Shown in pieces: positions 20,179 to 28,830 of a stretch of DNA of 64,000 nucleotides. Source of the stretch: Streptomyces celluloflavus (GTDB taxonomy: Bacteria > Actinomycetota > Actinomycetes > Streptomycetales > Streptomycetaceae). Made by a program: the position numbers and the translations under genes. How positions within the stretch are numbered: position 1 is the first letter of the stretch; the number at the start of each line of letters is the position of its first letter. The notes beneath the pieces are model-generated. The model saw only the letters and a list, made by a program, of their open reading frames with translations. It was not told the origin of the DNA and searched no databases. The stretch lies in assembly GCA_000720995.1 (NCBI GenBank), contig JOEL01000008.1:124001-188000 (forward strand), written 5' to 3'.

Positions 20179-21576
20179 TCAGGCGCCGGTCTTCTCCTCG
20201 GCCTTGGCCTCGTCGGTGCCCTCGGCGGCCGCGACCACGGACTCGGCGGCCTCCTCGGCCTCCTCCTCGTCGTCCAGCTCGATGAGCTCACCGTTGCTGT
20301 CCTTGACCGTGGCGGCCTCGACGACCACCGCGAGCGCCTTGCCGCGGGCGACCTCGCCGACGAGCATCGGCACCTGGCCGCCCTCGACGACGGCCTGCGC
20401 GAACTGGTCGGGGGACATGCCGGAGGACTGCGCGCGGCGCATGAGGTGCTCGGTGAGCTCCTCCTGGCTGACGTTCAGCTTCTCCTTGTTGACCAGCTCG
20501 TCCAGGATGAACTGGGTCTTGATGCCCTTCTCCGCCTGCTCCTTGGTCTCGGCGTCGAACTCTTCCTCGGACTTGCCCTGGATCTCCAGGTACTTCGCGA
20601 GGTCGAGGCCCATCTGGCCGAGCTGGTGGTGCTCCAGGTTGTGCTTGCGGGTCTGGATCTCGTCCGCGAGCAGCTTCTCGGGGAGCGGCACCTCGACGAG
20701 CTTGAGCAGCTCGTCCAGGACCTTCTCCTGCGCCTGGGTGGCCTGGTCGTACTTCTTCATCTGCTCGAGGCGCTTGGCGCTGTCGGCCTTGAGCTCGTCG
20801 AGGGTGTCGAACTCGCTCGCCAGCTGCGCGAAGTCGTCGTCCAGCGCGGGCAGTTCGCGGGCCGCGACGGCGGTGACGTCGACCTTGACCTCGGCCTCCT
20901 TGCCCTGGGCGGAGCCGCCCTTGAGCTCGGAGGTGAAGGTGGCGCTGCCGCCGGCCTCCAGGCCCTTGACGGCCTCGTCGATGCCGTCGAGGAGCTCACC
21001 GGAGCCGATGGTGTAGCTGACGCCCTGGGCGACGCCGTCCGGCAGGACCTCGCCGTCCACCTTGGCCTCGAGGTCCAGCGTCAGGACGTCGCCGTCCTGG
21101 GCGGCGCGCTCGACCGGGGAGGTCGAGGCGAAGCGCTCACGCAGCTGCTCGACGGACTTGTCGATGTCCTCGTCCGACACCGTCACGGCGTCGACCTCGA
21201 CCTCGATGCCGGAGTAGTCCGGGATCTCCAGGACGGGGCGGATGTCGACCTCGGCGGTGAAGGCCAGCAGCTCGCCGTCCTTCAGCTCGGTGATGTCGAC
21301 CTCGGGCTGGCCGAGGACGTTCAGCTCACCCTCGTTGACCGCCTCGGTGTAGAACTTCGGGAGCGCGTCGTTGACGGCCTCCTCCAGCACGGCGCCACGG
21401 CCGAACCGCTGGTCGATGACGCGGGCCGGGATCTTGCCCTTGCGGAAGCCCTTCACCGTGACCTGCTGGTTGATCTTCTTGTACGCCGCGTCGAGGCTGT
21501 CCTTGAGCTCCTCGAAGGGCACCTCGACAGTGAGCCGAACCCGGGTCGGGTTCAGGGTCTCCACGGCGCTCTTCAC
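20179..21576 (-). CDS. tig: trigger factor chaperone
   Basis: A 465-residue ribosome-associated chaperone. The N-terminal ribosome-binding domain contains the signature GFRKGKIP (about residues 44-51). An FKBP-type PPIase domain (about residues 150-245) and a helical C-terminal substrate-binding domain follow, ending in a Glu/Ala-rich acidic tail. GTG 21576 ([13 protein letters not shown]) has AAGGAG 9 nt upstream. Its place next to clpP1 is conserved in bacteria and links folding and degradation of nascent proteins. It lies downstream of tRNA-Pro on the same strand. Confidence 0.97.
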   Translation of the reverse strand: MKSAVETLNPTRVRLTVEVPFEELKDSLDAAYKKINQQVTVKGFRKGKIPARVIDQRFGRGAVLEEAVNDALPKFYTEAVNEGELNVLGQPEVDITELKDGELLAFTAEVDIRPVLEIPDYSGIEVEVDAVTVSDEDIDKSVEQLRERFASTSPVERAAQDGDVLTLDLEAKVDGEVLPDGVAQGVSYTIGSGELLDGIDEAVKGLEAGGSATFTSELKGGSAQGKEAEVKVDVTAVAARELPALDDDFAQLASEFDTLDELKADSAKRLEQMKKYDQATQAQEKVLDELLKLVEVPLPEKLLADEIQTRKHNLEHHQLGQMGLDLAKYLEIQGKSEEEFDAETKEQAEKGIKTQFILDELVNKEKLNVSQEELTEHLMRRAQSSGMSPDQFAQAVVEGGQVPMLVGEVARGKALAVVVEAATVKDSNGELIELDDEEEAEEAAESVVAAAEGTDEAKAEEKTGA

Positions 21577-21851
21577 GGTTCGGTCTCCTTGGGGCTGACT
21601 TCTGGGGTTCTGCTTGAGATCTTCCGATACCTGATGTTTCAGGCCCCGGCCGATCGCGCCCGGTACAGAGACACACGGGCACGCAGCTTGCATAGTAACC
21701 GCAAGGACGAGGACGCCCACAACGCGACCTCGCACTGCCGCTCCCCCGCCGCCGCCCGCGGCGGAACGCGGCCGTCGCCGCCCGGAGCAGGACTCGGGTC
21801 CATGAGGGGGGTGCCGCCGGAACGCTGCCGGGGCACTGCCGGAGGTACTGC

Positions 21852-21928
21852 TGGTCGGGGTGGCCGGATTCGAACCGACGACCTTCCGCTCCCAAAGCGG
21901 ACGCGCTACCAAGCTGCGCCACACCCCG
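21852..21928 (-). tRNA. tRNA-Pro (anticodon TGG)
   Basis: On the minus strand the acceptor CGGGGTG pairs with CACCCCG. The anticodon stem-loop is TCCGC-TTTGGGA-GCGGA with anticodon TGG, and the T arm is GTCGG-TTCGAAT-CCGGC. The 3' end reads A-CCA, so the CCA tail is encoded. The 77-nt length includes CCA. Confidence 0.95.
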
Positions 21929-22133
21929 TCGGTGCGACACGTAGGGTACATGGCCGCAGGCCGTGCGACTGCCAGCTGTCCGGGCGCCGCCGGCCGGGGC
22001 TCCGGCGGGTGAATTCCGCGGCCGCTCGGGCGCGGCGGCCGCCGGGCGGTGCCGGTCGCCCTCCGGTGTGCGGCGGACCGCCGCGACCCGCTACGATGCA
22101 CTGCGTGCCGAGGTCCTGCGACCTGCGGCGCTC

Positions 22134-22204
22134 GCGGGCGTAGCTCAATGGTAGAGCCCCAGTCTTCCAAACTGGCTACGCGGGTTCGATTCCCGTCGCC
22201 CGCT
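22134..22204 (+). tRNA. tRNA-Gly (anticodon TCC)
   Basis: The acceptor GCGGGCG pairs with CGCCCGC. The anticodon stem-loop is CCAGT-CTTCCAA-ACTGG with anticodon TCC, and the T loop is GGTTCGATTCC. The discriminator is T and CCA is not encoded. A terminator follows directly. Confidence 0.95.
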
Positions 22205-22215
22205 CGTAGAAGGAG

Positions 22216-22241
22216 AAACCCCAGGTCACGGCCTGGGGTTT
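22216..22241 (+). terminator. intrinsic terminator after tRNA-Gly
   Basis: A 10-bp stem (22216-22225 with 22232-22241) ends in a short T run (TTTT). Confidence 0.85.
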
Positions 22242-22331
22242 TCTGCGTTGTGGGGGTGGGTGGCGCCGACGATTGACGGGCATGTTCGTCCCGCGTTCGC
22301 CCCGAAGCTCTGGCCACTAGGGTGTCCGCTC

Positions 22332-22712
22332 ATGGAGATCTGGCTCAATCCCGAGTGTTCCAAGTGCCGTTCGGCCGTGCAGATCCTCGACGCGGAGGAC
22401 GCGCAGTACACCGTGCGCAGATATCTGGAGGACCCGCCGACCGCGCCGGAGCTGCGGGACGTGCTGGCGCGGCTGGGGCTGGAGCCGTGGGACATCACCC
22501 GGCTCCAGGAGGCCGAGGCGGCGGAGCTGAGGCTCGGGGAGTGGGAGCGTACCGGCGCCGCGCGTGAGCGGTGGATCGCGGCGCTGGCGGCGCACCCCCG
22601 GCTGATCCAGCGGCCGATCATCACGGCGGATGACGGATCGGCGCTGGTGGGCCGCAGCGAGGAGGCCGTACGCGAGGCGATGGCCCGCGAGGACGGTGCC
22701 GGGCCCGCCTAG
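22332..22712 (+). CDS. ArsC/Spx-family thioredoxin-fold protein
   Basis: A 126-residue ArsC-type protein starting at ATG 22332 (MEIWLNPECSKCRSAVQIL). The family's active-site cysteine is in NPECSKC, giving a CxxC pair instead of the usual CSKS. The later RPI(I)TADDGSALVGR is the typical substrate-loop region of this family (RPIV...GRP). True arsenate reductase activity is not certain; many such genes are general thiol proteins. No ars genes are nearby. The stop TAG overlaps in CTAG with the stop of the convergent small membrane protein gene. Confidence 0.8.
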   Translation: MEIWLNPECSKCRSAVQILDAEDAQYTVRRYLEDPPTAPELRDVLARLGLEPWDITRLQEAEAAELRLGEWERTGAARERWIAALAAHPRLIQRPIITADDGSALVGRSEEAVREAMAREDGAGPA

Positions 22713-22903
22713 AAGGTGATGTGGTTGATGGTGTCCGCGATGGAGGTGAGGAACTTATTGATCGACGGCGCCACTCCGCTGGAGGCGAGGAAGAAGCCGA
22801 AGAGAATGGCGACCAGCGCGGGGCCCGCCTTGATCGACTTCCCGCGGATCAGCACGATCAGCACGATTCCCAACAGCAGCACCACTGACAGCGAAAGAGC
22901 CAC
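22709..22903 (-). CDS. small two-segment membrane protein
   Basis: A 64-residue hydrophobic protein with two membrane segments (LSVVLLLGIVLIVLI and AGPALVAILFGFFLAS) and a short amphipathic C-terminus. GTG 22903 has AGGGGTG 8 nt upstream. I do not recognise a function, but the good RBS, clean frame and hydrophobic pattern support a real gene. Its stop codon is shared within CTAG with the ArsC-like gene on the other strand. Confidence 0.65.
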   Translation of the reverse strand: MALSLSVVLLLGIVLIVLIRGKSIKAGPALVAILFGFFLASSGVAPSINKFLTSIADTINHITF

Positions 22904-23376
22904 AACTGATCACACCCCTGGTCGGAACGCCTCACCGGCCTTGGGAGCGTGCAGCCGCGCACACCCCCGCTGTCCCCATCGTGCCACCAACTCGCTATCC
23001 GGTGCAGGTGAGTGACGAATCATCGGCCAATGCTTTGCTCGATTCGCCTCCGCGAAGGCCGTGCGGGGCACCCGGAGGCCGGGCCGTTGACGATGGGCTG
23101 ACGGGGGACGGCGCCCTGAATGCCGGAGCACCACGGCCCGTCCGGCGACGGCAATTCGGCCGGATCATTTCGCTGCGAGTGGCCGATAAGTGACGCGGCA
23201 CGGGGCACACCCCGCCGCGCAGTGCGCGATGGCGAATGCGCCTTTCATGACATCCCGAACTCCGGCCCCGAGGCCGGGCACCCTCCCGGCCGGGGGATCC
23301 TTCAATGCACCCGGAAAGTCGTTTGGTAAACTAATTACTGACGCATTCTTGACTCCCCCTTGACCGTTGATTTGTT
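22904..23376. other. intergenic region with a candidate antiporter promoter
   Basis: No convincing gene is visible. The right end is unusually AT-rich for this genome (TTTGGTAAACTAATTACTGAC near 23321-23341). At 23360-23388, TTGACC and TACGGC are separated by 17 nt, which would start a transcript near 23395, just before GGAGGAG at 23398-23404. Confidence 0.4.
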
Positions 23377-24642
23377 TTGCCGTACGGCCGCACCGTTGGA
23401 GGAGCTATCGGACACGCTCAGACTCTCATCGCCATGGGCGGGGCCTTTCTGGCCGCCGCCGTGCTCGCCCGGATCGGCGGCCGGATCGGGCTGCCGACGA
23501 TTCCCCTGTTCATCCTGGCCGGGATCCTGCTCGGCCCGAACACCCCCGGCATCGTGCTGGTCGCCGACCCGCACGACCTGGAAATGCTCTCCCTGCTGGG
23601 CCTGGTCCTGCTGCTCTTCTACCTCGGCCTCGAATTCCATGTGGACGACCTCAAAGAAGGCGGCCGCCGGATGGCGCTGGCCGGCGGCGCCTATCTGGCG
23701 CTGAACGTCGGCGCGGGTCTCGGTTTCGGCTTCCTGCTCGGCTGGGGCACCTCCGAGGCGCTGGTGCTCGCCGGGGTGCTCGGCATCTCGTCGTCCGCGA
23801 TCGTCACCAAGGTCCTGGTGGACACGGGGCGGCTCGGCAATCCCGAGACCAAGCCGATCCTCGGCATCATCGTCGTCGAGGACATCTTCCTGGCCCTCTA
23901 TCTGGCCGCGCTGCAACCGGTGATCTCCGGTGCCGACTCGCTCGGCTCGGCGGCGCTGGACGCGGGCAAAGCCTTCGGCTTCCTGCTGCTGCTCGCGGCG
24001 GCCGCCCGCTGGGGCACCAAGGTCATCGGCAAGCTCATCGCCACCAAGGACAACGAACTCCTGGTGATCTCCTTCCTCGGCGCCGCCGTACTGGTCGCCG
24101 GGGTCTCCGAATGGTTCGGCGTCGCGGATGCCATCGGCGCGTTCATGGTCGGTCTGATGCTGGGCAGTACGAGTTCCGGTGAGCGGATCCGCGCACTGGT
24201 GCACCCGCTGCGGGACGCGTTCGGGGCGATCTTCTTCTTCGCCTTCGGGCTCTCCATCGACCCCGGTGACCTGCCCACGGTCCTGTGGCCGGTGCTGATC
24301 GCGGTCGCGCTGACGCTGCTGATGAACGTGTTCGCGGGGCTCGTCGCCGCCCGGATCTACGCCTTCGGGCGGGGCCCGGCCGCGAATATCGCCACCGCGC
24401 TGCTCGCCCGCGGCGAGTTCGCGCTGATCCTGGCGACGATGGCGGCGAGCGCCGGACTCGACGAACGGCTCTCCCCGTTCATCGCGGGCTATGTCCTGAT
24501 CCTCGCCGTGCTCGGCCCGCTGGCCGCCGGCCGTTCGGGCCTGCTGGCGCGCGTCCTGCCGGGCCGGGACGCGGACGGCGACGGGACGGGCGGCGGTCCG
24601 GCGGGCACGCCGGAGCGCACCCCGCTCGCGGCGGGGCACTGA
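23377..24642 (+). CDS. CPA2-family cation:proton antiporter
   Basis: A protein of up to 421 residues with about 12 hydrophobic segments typical of the KefB/CPA2 exchanger fold (LPTIPLFILAGILLGPN, GISSSAIVTKVL, VVEDIFLALYLA, DAIGAFMVGLMLG, ARGEFALILATMA). It has no RCK/TrkA-N domain, so a separate regulatory subunit may exist elsewhere. It probably exchanges K+ or Na+ for H+. The start is uncertain: TTG 23377 opens the frame, but the only strong RBS (GGAGGAG, 23398) has no ATG/GTG/TTG after it until ATG 23434, 29 nt away. A start near residue 11 (ATC) would fit the RBS best. Confidence 0.88.
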   Translation: MPYGRTVGGAIGHAQTLIAMGGAFLAAAVLARIGGRIGLPTIPLFILAGILLGPNTPGIVLVADPHDLEMLSLLGLVLLLFYLGLEFHVDDLKEGGRRMALAGGAYLALNVGAGLGFGFLLGWGTSEALVLAGVLGISSSAIVTKVLVDTGRLGNPETKPILGIIVVEDIFLALYLAALQPVISGADSLGSAALDAGKAFGFLLLLAAAARWGTKVIGKLIATKDNELLVISFLGAAVLVAGVSEWFGVADAIGAFMVGLMLGSTSSGERIRALVHPLRDAFGAIFFFAFGLSIDPGDLPTVLWPVLIAVALTLLMNVFAGLVAARIYAFGRGPAANIATALLARGEFALILATMAASAGLDERLSPFIAGYVLILAVLGPLAAGRSGLLARVLPGRDADGDGTGGGPAGTPERTPLAAGH

Positions 24643-24659
24643 CGGAGACTCAGGTGATC

Positions 24660-24688
24660 GGGCGGGGCGGCGCGGTGCCGTCCCGCCC
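24660..24688. terminator. terminator between antiporter and PP2C genes
   Basis: A 12-bp stem (24660-24671 with 24677-24688, one G-U pair) lies in the gap between these convergent genes. Confidence 0.7.
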
Positions 24689-24729
24689 GGAAACCCGTCC
24701 CGGCCGGCGCCTTCCGGCGATGCCTGCCG

Positions 24730-25875
24730 TCACCCGTCGCGGCAGATCAGCAGCAGCGCCCGGTCGTCGTTGACGTCCTTGGCTACGGCCTCGATCAGAT
24801 GCCAGGCGGCGCCCGCGAAGCCGCCGGCGACGTAGCGGTCGGCCTCACCGGTCAGCCGGTCGATGCCCTCCGCGATATCGCGGTCGGCGGCCTCCACCAG
24901 GCCGTCGGTGAACAGCATCAGGACGTCGCCGGACCGCAGCGTGCCCTTGACCGGGTCGAACTGGGCGCCGTCGTAGACCCCGAGCAGCGGCCCCTCCCCC
25001 GACTTCTCCTCCCAGCGGCCGGTGCCCGCGCTGAGCTGGAGGGCCGGCAGATGGCCGGCCGAGAGGAGTTCGTAGTCGCCGGACTCCAGGTCGAGGACGA
25101 GATGGATGGAGGTCGCGAACCCCTCGTCCCAGTCCTGGCGCAGCAGATAGCCGTTGGCCGCCGGCAGGAAGCCGTGCGGTGGCAGCGAGCCCACCAGACC
25201 GCCGAACGCGCCGGACAGCAGCAGGGCGCGGGAGGCCGCGTCCATTCCCTTGCCGGAGACATCGGTCAGCACGACTTCGAGGATGTTGCCGCCCTGGGTG
25301 CGCGAGGCCACCACGAAGTCGCCGGAGAAGGACTGCCCGCCGGCCGGCCGCAGCGCCATCTCGTGGTGCCAGCCCGCGGGCAGTTTGGGCAGCTTGCTCT
25401 GCACCCGGATCCGCTCGCGCAGGTCGAAGAGCATGGTGCCGCCGCGCCGCCAGGGCACCCCGACCCGGCTGCGGAACTGCGCGATCAGCAGCCCGAAGAG
25501 CCCGACCGCGGCGACGACCAGGACCGTGCCCGGGGTGATCCGGTCCGGCCCCTCGTCGTACGGGCCGAGCAGCGCGGCCTCGACGATCAGCGCGCCCGCG
25601 GAGGTGCCGTACAGGGTGAGAAGGTTGGCGGGCCGCAGCAGCAGTCCGCCGGCGACGACCGGCAGGACCAGGGCGGTCGGTGCGATCCAGTCGGGGCGCC
25701 AGAGCGTACCGGCGGCGATGGCGGGAATGGACAGCAGGAGAGCGGCCAGCGCGATCCAGTCGGAGCCGTCCCCGCGGAAGTAGTCGACCCCGGCTTTGCG
25801 CACACCGATGCGGGCCCGGTGTGCAGCCTTGTGCAGCCGGGCCGTCAGGGGTTCCGCTCCTGGACCGCTTGCCAT
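24730..25875 (-). CDS. membrane-anchored PP2C (SpoIIE-type) phosphatase
   Basis: A 381-residue protein with four or so membrane segments in the first 140 residues and a cytosolic SpoIIE/PP2C phosphatase domain after residue 170. Metal-binding and catalytic elements are SFSGDFVVA, VLTDVSGKGMDAA, LSAGHLPALQL, MLFTDGLVEAADR and the C-terminal NDDRALLLI. Such enzymes dephosphorylate anti-anti-sigma factors in actinomycetes; no partner anti-sigma gene is nearby, so its target is unknown. ATG 25875. It is divergent from the acetyltransferase gene. Confidence 0.9.
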   Translation of the reverse strand: MASGPGAEPLTARLHKAAHRARIGVRKAGVDYFRGDGSDWIALAALLLSIPAIAAGTLWRPDWIAPTALVLPVVAGGLLLRPANLLTLYGTSAGALIVEAALLGPYDEGPDRITPGTVLVVAAVGLFGLLIAQFRSRVGVPWRRGGTMLFDLRERIRVQSKLPKLPAGWHHEMALRPAGGQSFSGDFVVASRTQGGNILEVVLTDVSGKGMDAASRALLLSGAFGGLVGSLPPHGFLPAANGYLLRQDWDEGFATSIHLVLDLESGDYELLSAGHLPALQLSAGTGRWEEKSGEGPLLGVYDGAQFDPVKGTLRSGDVLMLFTDGLVEAADRDIAEGIDRLTGEADRYVAGGFAGAAWHLIEAVAKDVNDDRALLLICRDG

Positions 25876-26003
25876 CGCTCTGGGACCTTATCCACCCGTT
25901 CGGCGGTGCGTCGATTCGCCGCACGTCGCCCCGGCGCAATTGCCGGGAAATCCCGTTCGAAATCCGGTCGCGCGGCCGGAGATCGCTTTGCTAGGGATGA
26001 CCC

Positions 26004-27233
26004 ATGACGACAGAGTTGCGGCAGTTGCTTCCCGCCGAATGGGACGCCTGGTACGGAAAACTTGAGCTGGCGTTCGGCGGGGTCGCCGAACCGCCCGAGG
26101 AACGCGACATCTGGCGGGACCTCACGGAGACCGAGCGCTCGTTCGGGGTCTGGGACGGCGCGGACTGCGTCGGCACGGCCGGGGCCTTCTCCTTCGGGCT
26201 GACGGTGCCGGGCGGCGCCGAGGTGCCGGCGGCCGGCGTCACGATGGTCAGCGTGCAGCCGACGCACCGCAGGCGCGGGGTGCTGCGGTCGATGATGCGG
26301 CACCAGCTGGCGGACGTCCGCGAGCGGGGCGAGGCGCTGGCGGTGCTGACCGCCTCGGAGCCCGCGATCTACGGGCGGTTCGGCTACGGCGCGGCCACCC
26401 AGGACATGCGGGTGACGGTCGACACACTGCGGCTGGCGCCCCCGGAGCTGCCGGGCGTGGACGGCGTACGGCTGCGGCTGGTGGACCCGGCCGACGGGCT
26501 GGCGGAGTGCGAGCGGGTCTACGCCCGGCTGGTACCGGCCCGTCCCGGGATGCTCGCGCGGCGGCCCGGCTGGGAACGGCTGGCCACCCTCGATCCGAAG
26601 AGCGAACGCAACGGCGCCGGGGAGCTGCAGTGCGTACTGGCCGAGGTGGACGGCGAGGTGCGGGGTTACGCGCGTTACGCGGTCAAGCCGGAGTGGGACC
26701 ACTCGGGGCCGTGCGGGACGGTGCAGGTCCGGCACATCGAGGCGCTGGACCCGGTGGTGTACGCGGCGCTGTGGCGCTATCTGTTCGGGATCGACCTGAC
26801 GTCGTCGGTGACGGTGCCCAACCTGCCGGTGGACGATCCGCTGCTGCACCTGGTGGCGGACATGCGGCGCTGCCGGATCGGGGTCCGCGAGGCGCTGTTC
26901 GTGCGGCTGGTGGACGTGGGCGAGGCCCTGGCCGCGCGGACGTACCGGACGCCGGTGGACGTGGTGCTGGACGTCACGGACCCGTTCTGTCCATGGAACG
27001 AGGGGCGCTGGCGGCTGATCGGCGACGAGAAGGGCGCGGTCTGTTCGCGGACCACGGACGCGGCCGATCTGGCGCTGTCCGTACGGGAGTTGGGCACCGC
27101 CTATCTGGGCGGCTTCCCGCTCGCCGCGCTGGCGGCGGCGGGCCGGGTGCGGGAGCTGCGGCCCGGCGCGCTGGCCGCGGCGTCGCTGGCGTTCGGCTCC
27201 GGCACCGCGCCGTGGCTGCCGCACGGCTTCTAG
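26004..27233 (+). CDS. Eis-like GNAT N-acetyltransferase
   Basis: A 409-residue protein with the layout of the Eis family: an N-terminal GNAT domain, a central GNAT-like domain and a C-terminal sterol-carrier-like domain. The acetyl-CoA-binding loop is VSVQPTHRRRGVLRSMM (residues 81-97). The conserved YGRFGYG follows at about residue 128, and the C-terminal Phe (GF) is present, as in Eis, where the terminal carboxylate acts in catalysis. The substrate may be an aminoglycoside-like amine or a protein; the sequence does not decide. ATG 26004. It converges with nei. Confidence 0.88.
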   Translation: MTTELRQLLPAEWDAWYGKLELAFGGVAEPPEERDIWRDLTETERSFGVWDGADCVGTAGAFSFGLTVPGGAEVPAAGVTMVSVQPTHRRRGVLRSMMRHQLADVRERGEALAVLTASEPAIYGRFGYGAATQDMRVTVDTLRLAPPELPGVDGVRLRLVDPADGLAECERVYARLVPARPGMLARRPGWERLATLDPKSERNGAGELQCVLAEVDGEVRGYARYAVKPEWDHSGPCGTVQVRHIEALDPVVYAALWRYLFGIDLTSSVTVPNLPVDDPLLHLVADMRRCRIGVREALFVRLVDVGEALAARTYRTPVDVVLDVTDPFCPWNEGRWRLIGDEKGAVCSRTTDAADLALSVRELGTAYLGGFPLAALAAAGRVRELRPGALAAASLAFGSGTAPWLPHGF

Positions 27234-27241
27234 CTGATCCG

Positions 27242-27269
27242 GGCGGCGTCCGGACCTCCGGGCGCCGCC
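27242..27269. terminator. terminator between acetyltransferase and nei
   Basis: A 12-bp stem (27242-27253 with 27258-27269, one G-U pair) fills the 52-nt gap between two convergent genes. Confidence 0.7.
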
Positions 27270-27285
27270 GCGCTATGGCCCAGGT

Positions 27286-28113
27286 TCAGGTCCCGGCGCC
27301 GCCCGCCGGCGGCTGGCACCCCGGGCACCAGAAGAGGTTGCGGGCGGCGAGACCGGCGGTGCGGATCTCGCCGCCGCAGATGTGGCAGCGCTGCCGGTCG
27401 CGGCGGTAGACGTACACCTCGCCGCCGTGGTCGTCGACCCGCGGCGGGCGGCCCATCGCCTCCGGCAGGTGCTCGGGGCGGACAGTGTCGATGCGGTTGT
27501 GGCGGACGCCCTCGCGCATCAGGGCGGCCAGGTCGGCCCAGACGGCGTCCCATTCGGCGCGGGTGAGGTCGCGGCCGGCGCGGTAGGGGTCGATGCCGTG
27601 CCGGAAGAGGACCTCGGCGCGGTAGACATTGCCGACGCCCGCGATGATCTTCTGGTCGAGCAGCAGCGCCGCGATGGTCGTGCGGCTGCGCGCGATGCGC
27701 CGCCAGGCGTGCTCGCCGTCGTCCCCGGGGCGCAGCGGGTCGGGGCCGAGCCGGTCGTGTATCGCCTGTTTCTCGGCGTCGGTGATCAGCGCGCAGGTGG
27801 TGGGGCCACGCAGATCGGCGTAGCCGCGGGGGCCGGCCAGGCGCAGCCGGACGGTGTCGGTGGGCGGCGGGGCGGGGGCGTCGCCGAAGCCGAGCTTGCC
27901 GAACAGGCCGAGGTGGATATGGACCCAGCGGCCCGGCCCGAAGCCGAGGAAGAGGTGTTTGCCGTGCGCCTCGGCGGTGTCCATGGTGTGGCCGTCGATG
28001 AGCGCCGCGCCGTCGGCGAACTTCCCCTGCGGGCTGCCGGCCCGGACCGGGGTGCCCTCGAAGCGGGCCCGGTGGTCCAGCGCGAGGCGGTGGATCGTAT
28101 GCCCCTCGGGCAC
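27286..28113 (-). CDS. nei: Fpg/Nei-family DNA glycosylase (endonuclease VIII-like)
   Basis: A 275-residue bifunctional DNA glycosylase/AP lyase of base-excision repair. After Met removal the N-terminus is PEGHTIHRLA, with the catalytic proline and glutamate of the family. The H2TH region contains QKIIAGVGNVYRAEVLF and the C-terminal zinc finger CHIC...CPGC. PEGH rather than PELPE indicates Nei rather than Fpg. GTG 28113 has GGAGGA at about 7 nt. It is downstream of rpiB, with a 15-bp hairpin between them. Confidence 0.92.
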   Translation of the reverse strand: MPEGHTIHRLALDHRARFEGTPVRAGSPQGKFADGAALIDGHTMDTAEAHGKHLFLGFGPGRWVHIHLGLFGKLGFGDAPAPPPTDTVRLRLAGPRGYADLRGPTTCALITDAEKQAIHDRLGPDPLRPGDDGEHAWRRIARSRTTIAALLLDQKIIAGVGNVYRAEVLFRHGIDPYRAGRDLTRAEWDAVWADLAALMREGVRHNRIDTVRPEHLPEAMGRPPRVDDHGGEVYVYRRDRQRCHICGGEIRTAGLAARNLFWCPGCQPPAGGAGT

Positions 28114-28133
28114 GGTGTGTCCTCCAGTGGGCG

Positions 28134-28168
28134 CGCCCGCCCGCCCCGGCGGGCGGGGCGGGCGGGCG
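28134..28168 (-). terminator. 15-bp hairpin between rpiB and nei
   Basis: A perfect 15-bp all-GC stem (28134-28148 with 28154-28168, 5-nt loop) lies 18 nt after the rpiB stop and ends about 11 nt before the nei ribosome binding site. It could terminate, attenuate or protect the message. Confidence 0.6.
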
Positions 28169-28186
28169 GCGACGGCTGCGGGCGGG

Positions 28187-28672
28187 TCAGCCCTGCGGGT
28201 GGTGGGCGGGGATGGCGGGGAGTTCGCCGGTGGTCTCGTACGCGGTGAGCATGTCGATGCGCCGGGTGTGGCGCTCCTCACCCGAGTACGGGGTGGTGAG
28301 GAAAATCTCGACGAACTTCGTCGCCTCCTCCTGCGTGTGCATCCGGCCGCCGACCGAGATGACGTTGGCGTCGTTGTGCTCGCGGCCGAGCTTGGCGGTC
28401 TCCTCGCTCCAGGCCAGCGCGGCCCGGACGCCCTTGACCTTGTTCGCGGCGATCTGCTCGCCGTTGCCGGAGCCGCCGATGACGATGCCGAGGCTGTCGG
28501 GGTCGGCGGCGGTCTTCTCCGCGGCACGCAGGCAGAACGGGGGGTAGTCGTCCTGGGCGTCGTAGAGGTGCGGACCGCAGTCGACGGGCTCGTGGCCGTG
28601 GGCCTTGAGCCACTCGACGAGGTGGTTCTTGAGGTCGAAACCTGCATGGTCGGAGCCGAGATACACGCGCAT
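28187..28672 (-). CDS. rpiB: ribose-5-phosphate isomerase B
   Basis: A 161-residue RpiB/LacAB-family isomerase interconverting ribose 5-phosphate and ribulose 5-phosphate. Key stretches are YLGSDHAGFDLK, IGGSGNGEQIAANK, HNDANVISVGGR and ERHTRRI. The active site has Ser/Glu (GSGNGEQ) instead of the E. coli-type Cys (CGTG), as in the mycobacterial enzyme. I start at ATG 28672 (MRVYLGSD); an ATG two codons upstream (28678) is equally close, and neither has a clear Shine-Dalgarno sequence. It is divergent from the first permease gene. Confidence 0.92.
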   Translation of the reverse strand: MRVYLGSDHAGFDLKNHLVEWLKAHGHEPVDCGPHLYDAQDDYPPFCLRAAEKTAADPDSLGIVIGGSGNGEQIAANKVKGVRAALAWSEETAKLGREHNDANVISVGGRMHTQEEATKFVEIFLTTPYSGEERHTRRIDMLTAYETTGELPAIPAHHPQG

Positions 28673-28830
28673 GGTCATGAGTGTGGCACGACGATTCGCG
28701 GGTAGGCGCGGCTGGGCCTCATGCGACGGAGCGTGACGGCAACGATCCGGATTCGGGTCTTCCGCAACGGCCGTCGGCAACGTTCTAATGCGGGGACCCG
28801 ACACCGCGAACCACCAGAAGGACGGTGCTC

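Noticed and set aside
22332-22712. Part of an arsenic resistance operon
   Set aside because: No ArsR, ArsB/Acr3 or ArsT gene is nearby, and the active-site context is only generally ArsC/Spx-like.
22904-23376. Riboswitch (for example a c-di-AMP type) before the antiporter
   Set aside because: I could not match conserved core elements or a terminator/anti-terminator switch in the leader.
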